A stretch of DNA of 64,000 nt from Thiothrix subterranea (GCF_016772315.1 NZ_CP053482.1:1922001-1986000); one strand, 5' to 3'; counted from the stretch's first letter, positions 33,915 through 43,636 are shown. Translations and numbers: made by a program. Notes: generated from the letters alone by a model not told the origin.

Positions 33915-34241
33915 ATGCAAACCTTTTCCATCCGTGACCTGCGCGAGAAAAGCGGGGAATTGAGCCGCGAAGCCGAAGCGGGACGAGCTTCATTAATCAC
34001 CAAACGCGGCGAACCGATTCTGGTGGCCTTGCCCTTCACCGCTGCACTACTGGATAGCGGCATCAAAGTTGCGCTCGCAGAATATTTATTCAAAGAAGGT
34101 ATTCTATCGTTGGGCAAAGCTGCCAAAATTGCCGGAATGCCCTATGTGTTGTTTACCGAACACCTGAGCCGCATGGGTATTCCCGTGGTGGACTACCCAC
34201 CAGAAGAATTGGAGGATGAGCTGCGGGTTGTCAGCCTATGA
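33915..34241 (+). CDS. Phd/UPF0175 antitoxin of pair 1
   Basis: The 108-residue protein joins an N-terminal Phd-like antitoxin fold (TFSIRDLREKSGELSREAEA ... LITKRGEPILVALPF) to a UPF0175 segment (ALAEYLFKEGILSLGKAAKIAGM). It would repress its own promoter and neutralise the DUF3368 toxin, whose start overlaps it by 4 bp. It is divergent from hsdM. Confidence 0.85.
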   Translation: MQTFSIRDLREKSGELSREAEAGRASLITKRGEPILVALPFTAALLDSGIKVALAEYLFKEGILSLGKAAKIAGMPYVLFTEHLSRMGIPVVDYPPEELEDELRVVSL

Positions 34242-34729
34242 GTTTATTGATCGTCGCGGATACCGGGCCGCTGGTGATTCTTGCCAAACTCGACCATTTG
34301 CCACTGTTACGCCAGCTTTATACAGAAATCCGCATTCCCGAAACGGTTCTGGTTGAGGCAACCACCTTGGCATATCGGCAGGATGCTAAACGTATCGTGG
34401 GATTTGCTGCCCAATACGCGCAGGTCATGCCGGATATTGCCGAAGATGACCCTGATTATCTGGATTACGGTCTGGATGCAGGCGAAACCCAAGCCATTTC
34501 ATGGGCAAAACGCACCAATTGCCCCGTGTTACTGGATGAACGACGCGGCAGGGTAGTTGCCAAGCAGGAACACCTTGCTGTGTTAGGTACAGTCGGTTTG
34601 CTGCTCAAAGCAAAACAGGCGGGGCTAATCCCAGAAATCAGCAGCCTTCTGGATGCTATGCTCAAACACGATTACCGCCTTGCACCTGCGCTAATCCAAC
34701 AAGCAAAAATGTTAGCGGGTGAGAGTTAG
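34238..34729 (+). CDS. DUF3368 PIN-like toxin of pair 1
   Basis: The 163-residue protein shows the PIN-like pattern: ADTGPLVILAKLDHLPLLRQL at the N-terminus with the first Asp, a central Glu/Asp (DAGETQAISWAKR), and LLDERRGRVVAKQ. DUF3368 proteins are predicted ribonucleases, usually paired with UPF0175 antitoxins. Confidence 0.85.
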   Translation: MSLLIVADTGPLVILAKLDHLPLLRQLYTEIRIPETVLVEATTLAYRQDAKRIVGFAAQYAQVMPDIAEDDPDYLDYGLDAGETQAISWAKRTNCPVLLDERRGRVVAKQEHLAVLGTVGLLLKAKQAGLIPEISSLLDAMLKHDYRLAPALIQQAKMLAGES

Positions 34730-34840
34730 GAACATGCACGAAACATCTTCTGTAGGTCAGGCTTCAGCTCGACAGTGTAGCTTTTCCATAAGCAGACTCC
34801 TACAATCAGAGCCATCTATTCACGTCCTAGAGGGCGAACC

Positions 34841-35107
34841 ATGCAAATCACGCTCGAAATACCTGATCATCTGCTACCTCCACAGCAAGACAAAACCTCG
34901 CTTGCCCAACAACTGAAACTGCATACCGCATTGCTGCTGTTCCAAGCGGGTACACTGTCACGCGGGGCTGCGTGTGAATTTGCAGGTATTGATATTTATA
35001 GCTTTCTTGCCGCTTGCAAACAGTACCGTATCGAAACCATCAGTACCGATATAGACGAAATCGAAGCCGAAGTAACGCGATTTAAACAGCTTCGTGCCGC
35101 TGCATGA
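34841..35107 (+). CDS. UPF0175 antitoxin of pair 2
   Basis: The 88-residue protein has the plain UPF0175 form (LEIPDHLLPPQQDKTSLAQQ, LLLFQAGTLSRGAACEFAGI) without a Phd domain. The next gene starts inside its stop codon. Between pair 1 and pair 2 lie 111 bp that hold no gene. Confidence 0.85.
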   Translation: MQITLEIPDHLLPPQQDKTSLAQQLKLHTALLLFQAGTLSRGAACEFAGIDIYSFLAACKQYRIETISTDIDEIEAEVTRFKQLRAAA

Positions 35108-35580
35108 TCATTATCGCGGATAGCTCAGCACTGGTTGCCGTTTCCACCTGCCAAGCCCTTGGTTTACTGGATGCACTGTTTGGAACGGTATTAGTGCCAA
35201 CGGCGGTTTATGATGAAGTATGCGCACCGGGCAAACCACAGTCGGAAGCCTTGAAAAGTTATCTATCGGGTAAAGTTCGTAGCATCGACATGAGCCAGCA
35301 ACGGTTGCACAAGACCGCTGGCTTGGGTAAGGGAGAATTGGAAGCGATGCTCCTCTACAAGTCGGTGTCTGCCAATGTTTTATTGATTGATGACCAACGC
35401 GCAAAGAAATCAGCCTTTGCCAATGGCTTGGAAACGATGGGTAGCTTAGGTTTGCTGCTACTAGCAAAAGACGAAGGGCTGTTAACCGAAATTACTCCCC
35501 GTGTTCGCCTATTGGAACATTCCAACGCTTACTTGAACCCATTGCTAATCGAACAAGTGTTACAGCGTGCGGGGGAGTAA
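35104..35580 (+). CDS. DUF3368 PIN-like toxin of pair 2
   Basis: The 158-residue protein shows IIADSSALVAVSTCQALGLL, GLGKGELEAMLL and LLIDDQRAKKSA, the acidic pattern of the PIN-like fold. Its 3' end overlaps the convergent hsdR by 21 bp. Confidence 0.85.
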   Translation: MIIIADSSALVAVSTCQALGLLDALFGTVLVPTAVYDEVCAPGKPQSEALKSYLSGKVRSIDMSQQRLHKTAGLGKGELEAMLLYKSVSANVLLIDDQRAKKSAFANGLETMGSLGLLLLAKDEGLLTEITPRVRLLEHSNAYLNPLLIEQVLQRAGE

Positions 35581-38500
35581 AGACTTCTTCCGCAAAAACG
35601 GCTTCAACACCGCAAACAATTCCCCCGCATCCGCCTCGCTAAACACCCCATCAATCCCGCGATAATCCACGCTGGTAAACGGCGCGTCATACAGCGTATC
35701 CACCGGAATGCTGCCGTGTTCCGCAATGTAGTTTTTCAGCAAATTCATAAAGCGCACCTGTTGCGCCGTTAGCGTCGGGTGCTGATGCAAAAAGGTGGTG
35801 AAATGCTGTTCCACCGCCTGCACATCCAGCCCCACCAATTCGCGCACCGTTTCCTGCAACTGTTCGGCGGTACGCCCATAAAACTGATTCAACACCTCTA
35901 AACTCACACCGGGGTGACTGGTCAGAATGGTCGAGGTCAGGGTTTGCAATTCAAGCGCAGCAATCGCCTGACCATTGCGGATTTTCTGAAAAATCGGATT
36001 CTCTGTAATCATTCCATCCAGCAGCACTTTTAGGCGGCGACGGTACAGCAATGCCTCGTTTACTCCCGCAATCTTCACCTCACGCTCCGCTTTTTCTAAT
36101 CCGCCATCCTTGGTTTTCGTGGTCGGCGTGCCGTAGCTCACGCTATCACCCGTTTGGCGGTATTTCATAATGCCGCGCAATTCAGTGCGCACCCATTCCA
36201 GCCGTTCCATGCTCAAGGCTTGCCAGAATTCGGCGCGGCGCACTTCGGCAATTACCGCGTCTTTCTGGCGCACTGCCTGAATATTGACGGCGAGTTTATC
36301 CAGTTCCGCCAGCAAAGCATCGCGCTTATCCGCCAAACAACTCGCTTGTTCCACCCAACAGCGTTGCAACGTCGCCATGAGTTTGTCGAACTGGGTAGCG
36401 TGTTTGTCGCGCAATACCCGTGCCGCCATCAATGGCGCGATTTTGCTGGCAAGCAAATGGCGGGTTGCGGCAGTCATGCGCTGCAAGGCATCGGTTTCTT
36501 GCAGCACCCGCACATTGCGCAACTCGCGCTGCACCGCAATGCTGTCTTCCGGCAAGTCGTTCAAATCCGCCCGCAGCAAGGCAAGTGCCGTATCCAATGC
36601 CGCCGCATGATTGGCTTTAAGTGCCGCATCCACCAATTCCAGCCGTGCCTCAAACAAGGTTTGCAACAAGGCTTTGCTGCCCACGTCATCCGGCTCTTTA
36701 TATTCCTGCTCAAAAAACGTGAAATTGTCGTAATGGTCAAAAATGCGGAATTCGGTTTTGTGCTTGCCAGTACCAAACAAGTTGGGGCAAAGGCGTGTGC
36801 CGCGCCCAATCATTTGCCAGAACTTCACCCACGACATCACTTTTTTGGCAAACACCAGATTGACCACTTCCGGCACATCAATGCCGGTGTCGAGCATGTC
36901 CACCGAGATGGCGATGCGGAAATCGTGGTTGCCCTTCTTTTTGAATTCCTTGATCAGGCTTTCGACCTTGGGAATCTGGTTGTGAATCACCTTGCAAACT
37001 TTGCTGCCGTATTGCGGGTAGAGCTTGCAGAATAAGGCTTCGAGGTGTTCCGCGTGGTCTTGGCGTTGCGCAAAAATAATGGTTCTGCCTACCAGCGAGC
37101 CGGTTTCATCTTTGATGCCGTGATTCATTAGGTTTTCGAGAATGGCGCGGTCGGTGTCTACGCTGAATATTTTGCGCCCAATATCTTTGCCTGCAATCGT
37201 GGTGATACGCGCTTGTTCCTCGCCCAAATCAGCTTCGAGTTGCTGCTGTTGTTCCTTGCTCAAATCCTTGTAGTGAATGCCGTTACGCAGGAATTCGGTG
37301 GTTAAATCCTTGGCACGGAACGGGGCAAGGTACGGCGGATCGTTATTGATTGCCGCATCCAGTCCGAATTCATAGGTCGGGTCAGTGGTTTCGCAATCGA
37401 AAATGTCAAAGGTGTTGCGGCTGATGAATTTCACGGGTGTCGCGGTCAAGCCCAATTGCAGCGCGTCGAAATAATCGAACAAATCACGGTAGCGGTTGTA
37501 AATACTGCGGTGCGATTCATCGGCAATGATCAGGTCGAAAAAGCCCACATCAAGCTGGGCAAAGCGGCTCATCATGCCGGGGTAAGTGGCAATGTAAATC
37601 CGTGCGGATTGGTCGATGCGGTTGGTTTCGCCAATCACGCAACGCGGCTCACTCGGCAAATTGTGCTTAAAGGCTTCATCGGCTTGGGTGCGCAATTCCT
37701 TGCGATCACACAAAAACAGCACCCGTTTTGCCCAGCCGGTGCGTAACAGCAATTCCGCCAGCGCAATCGCCACGCGGGTTTTACCCGTGCCTGTGGCTTG
37801 GATAATCAAGGCTTTGCGGCGTTGTTGCTGGAAATGTGCCGCCACGGTTTTAATCGCCTCAATCTGGTAAGGGCGGTCGGCAATTTTCAGTTCAGGGTTG
37901 TGTTGTTCCAGTGCGGCGACGCGGTAATGGCGCTGGTAGATCAGGTAATCGAGGCTGTCTTTGCTGTAAAAACCGTATACGGGGCGGTAGGTATTGTACT
38001 GGTGATCGTCCCAGATAAAGGTTTCGTAGCCGTTGGTGTAAAAAATTACCGGACGCTGGTAGCCCATGTGTTCGAGCGCATCGGCATACAGACGCGCTTG
38101 TTCTCGCCCCGCTTGCAGACTTTTATTGCCGGACTTTTTGGCTTCGATCACCGCCAGCGGTTGCCCATTGTCACCCCATAGCACGTAGTCGGCGCGACCT
38201 TTGCCGGAGACGTTATCGGGGTAATCCACCACGAATTCCACACTGACTTGTGCAGGCTTGCCCACATCCCAACCGGCTTTTTGCAGCATGACATCAATCA
38301 GCAAAGCGCGGGTTTGCGCTTCGTTCCAGTGCAGGGAATTGGCGACTTGTTGGCTGGCGGCTTGGCGTTGGGTGGCTTCGGGCGGCGAGGGTGGGGAAAG
38401 GCGTTCGCTGTGTTGGGTGCGTTCGCGTTCCAATGCTTCGCGGGTTTGCTGCAACTCGTCTTCGAGCTTTTTGAGTTGCTTGGCACTGATGCGCGGGTCG

Positions 38501-38913
38501 GCAACGCTGCTAAACGGCGCAATCTTGGCGGGTGAATAGTCGTAGTAACGCACTGCCATGTACGCGGCAATTTCATAGGCTTTGCCCAGCGCAACGTGCG
38601 CACTGCGGGCATCGCCGTTGCCACCGTGCGCGGTATCATTGCCCTGCACCCGCAAAAAATGCAGTTGGTCGAGCAAAGCGCGGCTGACACAACCTGTGAA
38701 TACGCTGTCTTTCAACAAGTCGTAAAAACTGGCTTGGGGTAAACGCGGCAAACGTTCGAGGTGATAAATCGTGCGGGTAACTTCTTCGGCAAAACCCCGC
38801 AAGCGCGTCAAAGCACTGCCGGGATCAAGGAACAACACCGCTTCTGCCAAACCGCCAAGGTTAGCAAGCGTGTCGTGATGCGGGCGCAGGAACGCAAAGT
38901 TGGTGGATTGCAT
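35560..38913 (-). CDS. hsdR: Type I restriction endonuclease subunit HsdR
   Basis: From the ATG at 38913 the protein has 1117 residues. The N-terminal DUF4145-like region and a coiled coil (about 150-190, KKLEDELQQTREALERE) precede the nuclease domain (AVIEAKKSGN near 255), then the SF2 motor with Walker A ATGTGKTRVA near 372 and motif II DESH near 467. A long C-terminal helical domain follows. It translocates and cuts DNA lacking the host methylation. It is separated from hsdM by two TA pairs running the other way, an unusual order. Confidence 0.94.
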   Translation of the reverse strand: MQSTNFAFLRPHHDTLANLGGLAEAVLFLDPGSALTRLRGFAEEVTRTIYHLERLPRLPQASFYDLLKDSVFTGCVSRALLDQLHFLRVQGNDTAHGGNGDARSAHVALGKAYEIAAYMAVRYYDYSPAKIAPFSSVADPRISAKQLKKLEDELQQTREALERERTQHSERLSPPSPPEATQRQAASQQVANSLHWNEAQTRALLIDVMLQKAGWDVGKPAQVSVEFVVDYPDNVSGKGRADYVLWGDNGQPLAVIEAKKSGNKSLQAGREQARLYADALEHMGYQRPVIFYTNGYETFIWDDHQYNTYRPVYGFYSKDSLDYLIYQRHYRVAALEQHNPELKIADRPYQIEAIKTVAAHFQQQRRKALIIQATGTGKTRVAIALAELLLRTGWAKRVLFLCDRKELRTQADEAFKHNLPSEPRCVIGETNRIDQSARIYIATYPGMMSRFAQLDVGFFDLIIADESHRSIYNRYRDLFDYFDALQLGLTATPVKFISRNTFDIFDCETTDPTYEFGLDAAINNDPPYLAPFRAKDLTTEFLRNGIHYKDLSKEQQQQLEADLGEEQARITTIAGKDIGRKIFSVDTDRAILENLMNHGIKDETGSLVGRTIIFAQRQDHAEHLEALFCKLYPQYGSKVCKVIHNQIPKVESLIKEFKKKGNHDFRIAISVDMLDTGIDVPEVVNLVFAKKVMSWVKFWQMIGRGTRLCPNLFGTGKHKTEFRIFDHYDNFTFFEQEYKEPDDVGSKALLQTLFEARLELVDAALKANHAAALDTALALLRADLNDLPEDSIAVQRELRNVRVLQETDALQRMTAATRHLLASKIAPLMAARVLRDKHATQFDKLMATLQRCWVEQASCLADKRDALLAELDKLAVNIQAVRQKDAVIAEVRRAEFWQALSMERLEWVRTELRGIMKYRQTGDSVSYGTPTTKTKDGGLEKAEREVKIAGVNEALLYRRRLKVLLDGMITENPIFQKIRNGQAIAALELQTLTSTILTSHPGVSLEVLNQFYGRTAEQLQETVRELVGLDVQAVEQHFTTFLHQHPTLTAQQVRFMNLLKNYIAEHGSIPVDTLYDAPFTSVDYRGIDGVFSEADAGELFAVLKPFLRKKSLLPRTL

Positions 38914-39151
38914 GAGGGTAAATTCTAAACGAACTCCACCGCTCACCGCCGTGATGATGATCACTTAATCATCGTAAACGCAGGTTGGTAAAATAGAGAC
39001 GAGGATTAACGTCTAAAAATAATGCGATAAGTCAAATAGTCATTAAAAAAGCTGCTAATAGTTATATCTGTTGTCGAAATTTATCCCGAAATATCTATAT
39101 GATTAGGCATACCTTTTGAGTGTTGTGTGACGTGTGTCAAGGGGCTTAATC

Positions 39152-39805
39152 ATGCGTATTTTGATTGTGGATGATCACCCGTTATTCCGTGAGGCTTTAG
39201 GCAGTCTGCTTGAACGTTTTTACCCCAGTGCAGCGGTATTTGAAGTCGGTTCGGTGGAAGAAGCCGCAGGCGTGGTGCGCCAATATGCACCGTTCGATCT
39301 GATTATGTTGGATGTTTTTCTACCGGGGCAAAGCGGTGTGGCGGGCTTAGAGACGTTGCACGCCAGTGTTGCAGAGGAGACCCCGATTGTGATTATGTCC
39401 GGCTCGGACAATTCAGAGATGATGAATCAAGCACTTGCCAAGGGTGCGCGAGGTTATATCGCGAAGTCAGCGGGCGTAGGCGATGTGAAAAATGCGTTGC
39501 ATTTGATTTTAGCGGGGGAAATTTATATTTCGCCGTCGATGTTAGCCGAGGTGCGCCAACGCGCTGAACCGAAAGACCCACCACCCCCGAATTTGCCACC
39601 ACCGACTGATCACAGCGGATTGACGCCGCGTCAGCGCGATGTCATTCGCTTGATGGCGCGGGGTTTACCCAATAAATCCATCGCCAGAGAGCTGAATTGT
39701 TCGGATGGCACGGTGAAACTGCATGTGAGTGCGATTTTGCGCACCCTCCATGCGCGTAATCGGACAGAAGCGGTGCAGGCCGCAACACGTTTAGGGGTGT
39801 TGTAA
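39152..39805 (+). CDS. NarL/LuxR-type response regulator
   Basis: AAGGGG eight bases before the ATG at 39152 decides this start over the GTG at 39134. The 217-residue protein has a receiver domain (VDDHPLFREALGSLLERF; IMLDVFLPGQSG with the phospho-acceptor Asp) and a C-terminal LuxR HTH (LTPRQRDVIRLMARGLPNKS ... AILRTLHARNRTEAV). A Pro-rich linker joins them. The kinase gene starts 18 bp later, so they form a two-component system. Target genes are unknown. Confidence 0.92.
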   Translation: MRILIVDDHPLFREALGSLLERFYPSAAVFEVGSVEEAAGVVRQYAPFDLIMLDVFLPGQSGVAGLETLHASVAEETPIVIMSGSDNSEMMNQALAKGARGYIAKSAGVGDVKNALHLILAGEIYISPSMLAEVRQRAEPKDPPPPNLPPPTDHSGLTPRQRDVIRLMARGLPNKSIARELNCSDGTVKLHVSAILRTLHARNRTEAVQAATRLGVL

Positions 39806-39823
39806 TTGACCCAGTGAGGATTC

Positions 39824-40795
39824 ATGCAGGCACAACCACCGATTCAGGATGAGGCGTGGGACACGTATTTACGGCGGCATTATTACCGTTTGCTGGTGCA
39901 GGTAATTTTGCCGCTGATCCTGACGACGGTGGTGTTTGTGCTGGGCGGGGTCTTTTGTAGCGTTATTTCGTGGTGGTATTGGTTGCTGGGCTATGTGGGG
40001 CTGGCGGGATTATTGTTTCGATTCGGGCACGCTTTACACGCCGAATTGCAGGAATTGTTTGCGGCGCAATTGCACTGCACCGTGATTGAACGCGAAGCGC
40101 ATTGTTTGCAGCGCGATGCTGCTGTTGGGCATTCTGTCCGCGTTGTTACCCATGAAATTAATAACCTGATCGGCATTGCTAAAATGTCGGTGGATAACCT
40201 GCGCTATTCCCCGGTGGCTATGCCAAAAGACATAGACCGCTTGGAAAAAGCCTTGGGGTATATGACCCAAGTAACCCATTTAATACTGGATGGGATAGGT
40301 AATAAGCACGCGACTACCCGCACGCTTTCGCTGGCAGAACTGCAAGATGATGTGCGTTTATTAATAGGGCATGGGCAATCTTACCCGCAGGTGGCGTTGT
40401 CGGTGGTGTTCCCGGTGGATGCGGCACAGTACCGTTTTGAGGAACGCACCGGGGCGACTTATCTGATTATCCATAACTTGGTGAAGAATGCGTTGGAGGC
40501 GGTGGAAGAGCGGTTCGGGGAACAGTTGGGGGGCGAGGTTAGGATTACGGCTGAAGTCTTTAGTAATCAGATAGTTATTGCGGTGGAAGATAATGGGGTG
40601 GGGATGACGGCGGAGCAGATCGAGGCGGTGATGCGGGGGAATGGGCAGAGTTTTAAGGTGAATGGGCATGGGTTGGGGCTGGGGTTTGTGCGGCAGACCT
40701 GCATTCAAGGAGGAGTAAAGTTTACATTAAGGAATGCAGATCATGAAAATGGCAGTGGACTAAGTGTTCATTTTTGGATGAATTTATATTTATAA
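39824..40795 (+). CDS. Membrane sensor histidine kinase
   Basis: The 323-residue protein has two adjacent hydrophobic helices near the N-terminus (VQVILPLILTTVVFVLGGV and WYWLLGYVGLAGLLF) and no large periplasmic domain. The H-box with H110 (THEINNLIGIAKMSVDNL) and the ATPase boxes (IHNLVKNALEAVEE, VEDNGVGMTAEQIEAV, GHGLGLGFV) follow. It probably phosphorylates the regulator encoded just upstream and senses a membrane or cytosolic signal. Confidence 0.9.
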   Translation: MQAQPPIQDEAWDTYLRRHYYRLLVQVILPLILTTVVFVLGGVFCSVISWWYWLLGYVGLAGLLFRFGHALHAELQELFAAQLHCTVIEREAHCLQRDAAVGHSVRVVTHEINNLIGIAKMSVDNLRYSPVAMPKDIDRLEKALGYMTQVTHLILDGIGNKHATTRTLSLAELQDDVRLLIGHGQSYPQVALSVVFPVDAAQYRFEERTGATYLIIHNLVKNALEAVEERFGEQLGGEVRITAEVFSNQIVIAVEDNGVGMTAEQIEAVMRGNGQSFKVNGHGLGLGFVRQTCIQGGVKFTLRNADHENGSGLSVHFWMNLYL

Positions 40796-40814
40796 AGTCT
40801 ATGGCTAACGCTGT

Positions 40815-40844
40815 ATGGTAAATAATGACCATATTATTTACCAT
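40815..40844. promoter_or_regulatory. Perfect 12-bp AT-rich inverted repeat
   Basis: ATGGTAAATAAT (40815-40826) is exactly inverted as ATTATTTACCAT (40833-40844) around a 6-base loop. It lies 19 bp after the kinase stop and 125 bp before the AT-rich gene at 40970. It could be a terminator without a good T-run or an operator. Confidence 0.45.
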
Positions 40845-40969
40845 GATTATCAATGAATTTGAGAGATAAAAGGCTTCTAATTATTCAATGGACGTGTGTC
40901 ATGAATAAGCAGGTTTATGACTTTTCATCTCTGTTCGTTCAGATGTAATCTTGAATAGAGGGTGATTCT

Positions 40970-41446
40970 GTGTATAAGCATATTGACAAATCTGATCCTT
41001 TTGATACATCTACGACAAGTTACTGGGTGTATTTTGTCGCCAGAGATTATATTCCTGGTCATGCGTTTGTGATGTGGAACAGCCAGAATAATAATACAGG
41101 TTCATTACGAAATGATCATTCGTTTGGTATTTACCCTGATCTCGACAATAACGTTAAAATTCTGTTTGGAACAGTAACAGGAAAATTAATTCAGGAAAGT
41201 TCAAGTAGCTTATTGTCTGCTGATAACGGCATAGCAGTGAAAGTTTCAAAGAAAATATATGATTATACTTGGAGTAATTCAGAAAACATTAGAAAACAAG
41301 TTGTTTCATACAATCTATTCAATCAAAGCTGCGTGGATTTTGTCGACTTAACAGCAAAAGCTATTGGATTGAAAACACCAGATTCTGAAGGATTCTATAA
41401 TCATCCTCAGCTATTTATAAATAGGATTCAGGAAATAAATGACTAA
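40970..41446 (+). CDS. Putative cysteine-peptidase/amidase-like protein, unknown
   Basis: A GTG start with GAGGGTG upstream gives 158 residues without a signal peptide. The sequence GHAFVMW, a later DHSFGIYPD and SCVDFVDLTAKAIGL recall the His-first, Cys-last order of permuted NlpC/P60-like papain folds that act on peptidoglycan or amide bonds; this is a motif-level guess. The gene and its follower are strongly AT-rich against GC-rich neighbours, suggesting transfer. With the exported protein that follows it could be a toxin/immunity pair. Confidence 0.6.
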   Translation: MYKHIDKSDPFDTSTTSYWVYFVARDYIPGHAFVMWNSQNNNTGSLRNDHSFGIYPDLDNNVKILFGTVTGKLIQESSSSLLSADNGIAVKVSKKIYDYTWSNSENIRKQVVSYNLFNQSCVDFVDLTAKAIGLKTPDSEGFYNHPQLFINRIQEIND

Positions 41447-41486
41447 GTTTTTAATATGAACTTGATGGAAAATTTGGAGAAATCTA

Positions 41487-42086
41487 ATGAGAAAGAATAT
41501 TTATTCACTGATAGTCGCGACGTTTTTTTTCGCATTTACGTCTATTAGCGAAGCTTATGATCCAATAGGTGCTGAAAAAGTAGTATCTAATGTTATAAGT
41601 TTGAAAGTTAGATCAAATTGTTACAACTCGGATGATGATAGATCAAGATGGGAGGCTCCGTCAGGGTGGGAAATTTTAGGTCATAATCTAAATATAATAG
41701 GTACATTTGGAAAAACCAGGCACAATGTATCTACATCTGCTGGAAATAAAACAACAGTTTCGGAGAACTATATTAAAACCAGTTTTAATTCTCTTTTGGA
41801 TGCTGCTGCTAATATTAAAGATGGGAATAAAGCTAAAGAGATATCGGCAAAAATAAGATCTGATATGGAAAGTTTACTTGATGCAAGGAGTAGATATATG
41901 TCGTCTCATTCAGCTATTGAGCTATACGGATATTGTGAAGGTGTAAGTACGATAACTAGACCTTGCTCATCAGGTGGTAAATTTGAGGCTACAGTAAATG
42001 TAACTATCAAAAAGATATTAGCTGATGAGGATGTGTCTAAAATGGTCGAATCTTATCACACGATAATAGCGGGGCTGAATAAATAG
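41487..42086 (+). CDS. Exported protein of unknown function, partner of the 40970 gene
   Basis: The 199-residue protein has a clear signal peptide (IYSLIVATFFFAFTSISEA) and a mature part with four Cys (SNCYN, YGYCEG, RPCSSG among them) and a helical middle. I recognise no family. It follows 40 bp after the 40970 gene with equal AT-rich codon use, so the two probably arrived and are expressed together. A periplasmic immunity role is speculation based on this pairing. Confidence 0.6.
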   Translation: MRKNIYSLIVATFFFAFTSISEAYDPIGAEKVVSNVISLKVRSNCYNSDDDRSRWEAPSGWEILGHNLNIIGTFGKTRHNVSTSAGNKTTVSENYIKTSFNSLLDAAANIKDGNKAKEISAKIRSDMESLLDARSRYMSSHSAIELYGYCEGVSTITRPCSSGGKFEATVNVTIKKILADEDVSKMVESYHTIIAGLNK

Positions 42087-43550
42087 TTAGAGTCCTAACT
42101 TCTCCCACATCCCATCCACGCGGGATTTCACCGCCGCATCCATCACAATCGGCGTACCCCATTCCCGCGTGGTTTCCCCCGGCCATTTATTGGTCGCATC
42201 CATCCCCATCTTCGACCCCAAGCCCGACACGGGCGAGGCGAAATCCAGATAATCAATCGGCGTATGTTCGATCAGCGTGGTATCCCGCGCCGGATCCATG
42301 CGCGTCGTCATCGCCCAGATCACATCCTCCCACTTGCGCGTATTCACATCATCATCCACCACGATAATGAACTTGGTGTACATGAACTGGCGCAGGAACG
42401 ACCACACCCCCATCATCACCCGTTTGGCGTGACCGGGGTATTGCTTCTTGATGCTCACCACCGCCATGCGATACGAACAGCCTTCCGGCGGCAGATAAAA
42501 ATCCACAATTTCAGGAAACTGCTTCTGCAAAATCGGCACAAACACTTCGTTCAACGCCAAGCCCAAAATCGCGGGTTCATCCGGCGGTCGCCCGGTATAC
42601 GTGCTGTGGTAAATCGGGTCTTTGCGGTGCGTAATGCGCTCAATGGTAAACACCGGAAAGCTATCAATCTCATTGTAATAGCCGGTATGGTCGCCATAAG
42701 GCCCTTCAGGAGCCATGTCGTCGGGGTAAATATGCCCCTCCAACACAAATTCCGCCGATGCCGGTATCTGCAAATCCGAGCCGATAGCTTTCACCAATTC
42801 CGTCCGCGAACCGCGCAACAACCCCGCAAACGCATATTCCGACAGCGTATCCGGCACAGGCGTGACTGCACCCAAAATCGTTGCCGGATCAGTCCCAATC
42901 GCCACCGCAATCGGAAACGGCTTGCCCGGATTTGCCTGCTGAAACTCGCGAAAATCCAAGGCCCCGCCGCGATGCGACAACCAGCGCATAATCACGCGAT
43001 TTTTGCCCAATACTTGCTGGCGGTAAATCCCCAGATTCTGGCGTTTCTGATGCGGGCCTTTGGTGATCACCAATCCCCACGTAATCAGCGGTGCGGCATC
43101 CCCCGGCCAGCAATGCTGAATCGGCAGTTTGCTCAAATCGACTTTATCGCCTTCCACCACCACTTGCTGACACGCCGCTTTGCTGACCACTTTCGGAGCC
43201 ATATCCAGCACTTTGCGGAAAATCGGCAGCGCATTCAGCGCATCCTTAAACCCTTTCGGCGGATCAGGCTGCTTGAGCAACGCCAGCAATTTGCCCACTT
43301 CGCGCAAGGCATCAGTGGATTCTTCACCCATGCCCAATGCCACGCGGCGCGGCGTGCCAAACAAGTTGGCGAGTACCGGCGTGTTATGCCCTTTGGGATT
43401 TTCAAACAGCAAGGCGGGGCCACCCGCACGCAATACGCGGTCGGCGATTTCGGTCATTTCCAGATACGGGTCAACTTCCACGCTAATGCGTTTGAGTTCA
43501 CCCATTTTTTCCAGTTGTTGGATAAAGTCGCGTAGGTCATGGTATTTCAT
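42087..43550 (-). CDS. ubiD: 4-hydroxy-3-polyprenylbenzoate decarboxylase UbiD
   Basis: From the ATG at 43550 the product has 487 residues, close to E. coli UbiD (497). It starts [19 protein letters not shown] and contains the conserved [42 protein letters not shown] (prenyl-FMN/metal site Glu and His) and TGRPPDEPA. It decarboxylates the ubiquinone ring precursor with prenylated FMN. The upstream open stretch to 43904 overlaps the divergent prenyltransferase gene and is not coding. Confidence 0.95.
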   Translation of the reverse strand: MKYHDLRDFIQQLEKMGELKRISVEVDPYLEMTEIADRVLRAGGPALLFENPKGHNTPVLANLFGTPRRVALGMGEESTDALREVGKLLALLKQPDPPKGFKDALNALPIFRKVLDMAPKVVSKAACQQVVVEGDKVDLSKLPIQHCWPGDAAPLITWGLVITKGPHQKRQNLGIYRQQVLGKNRVIMRWLSHRGGALDFREFQQANPGKPFPIAVAIGTDPATILGAVTPVPDTLSEYAFAGLLRGSRTELVKAIGSDLQIPASAEFVLEGHIYPDDMAPEGPYGDHTGYYNEIDSFPVFTIERITHRKDPIYHSTYTGRPPDEPAILGLALNEVFVPILQKQFPEIVDFYLPPEGCSYRMAVVSIKKQYPGHAKRVMMGVWSFLRQFMYTKFIIVVDDDVNTRKWEDVIWAMTTRMDPARDTTLIEHTPIDYLDFASPVSGLGSKMGMDATNKWPGETTREWGTPIVMDAAVKSRVDGMWEKLGL

Positions 43551-43636
43551 GGCAAGGATAATAGCGGAAATTTTCCTAAGCTGACTATGAGCTTGCGTAT
43601 AATCCGGTTTTTTGCAGCGCAATAGTAGGCAACACG

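Noticed and set aside
42264-43535. 423-residue open frame on the plus strand
   Set aside because: It is antisense to ubiD with the same mirrored Arg/His-rich composition; ubiD is certain.
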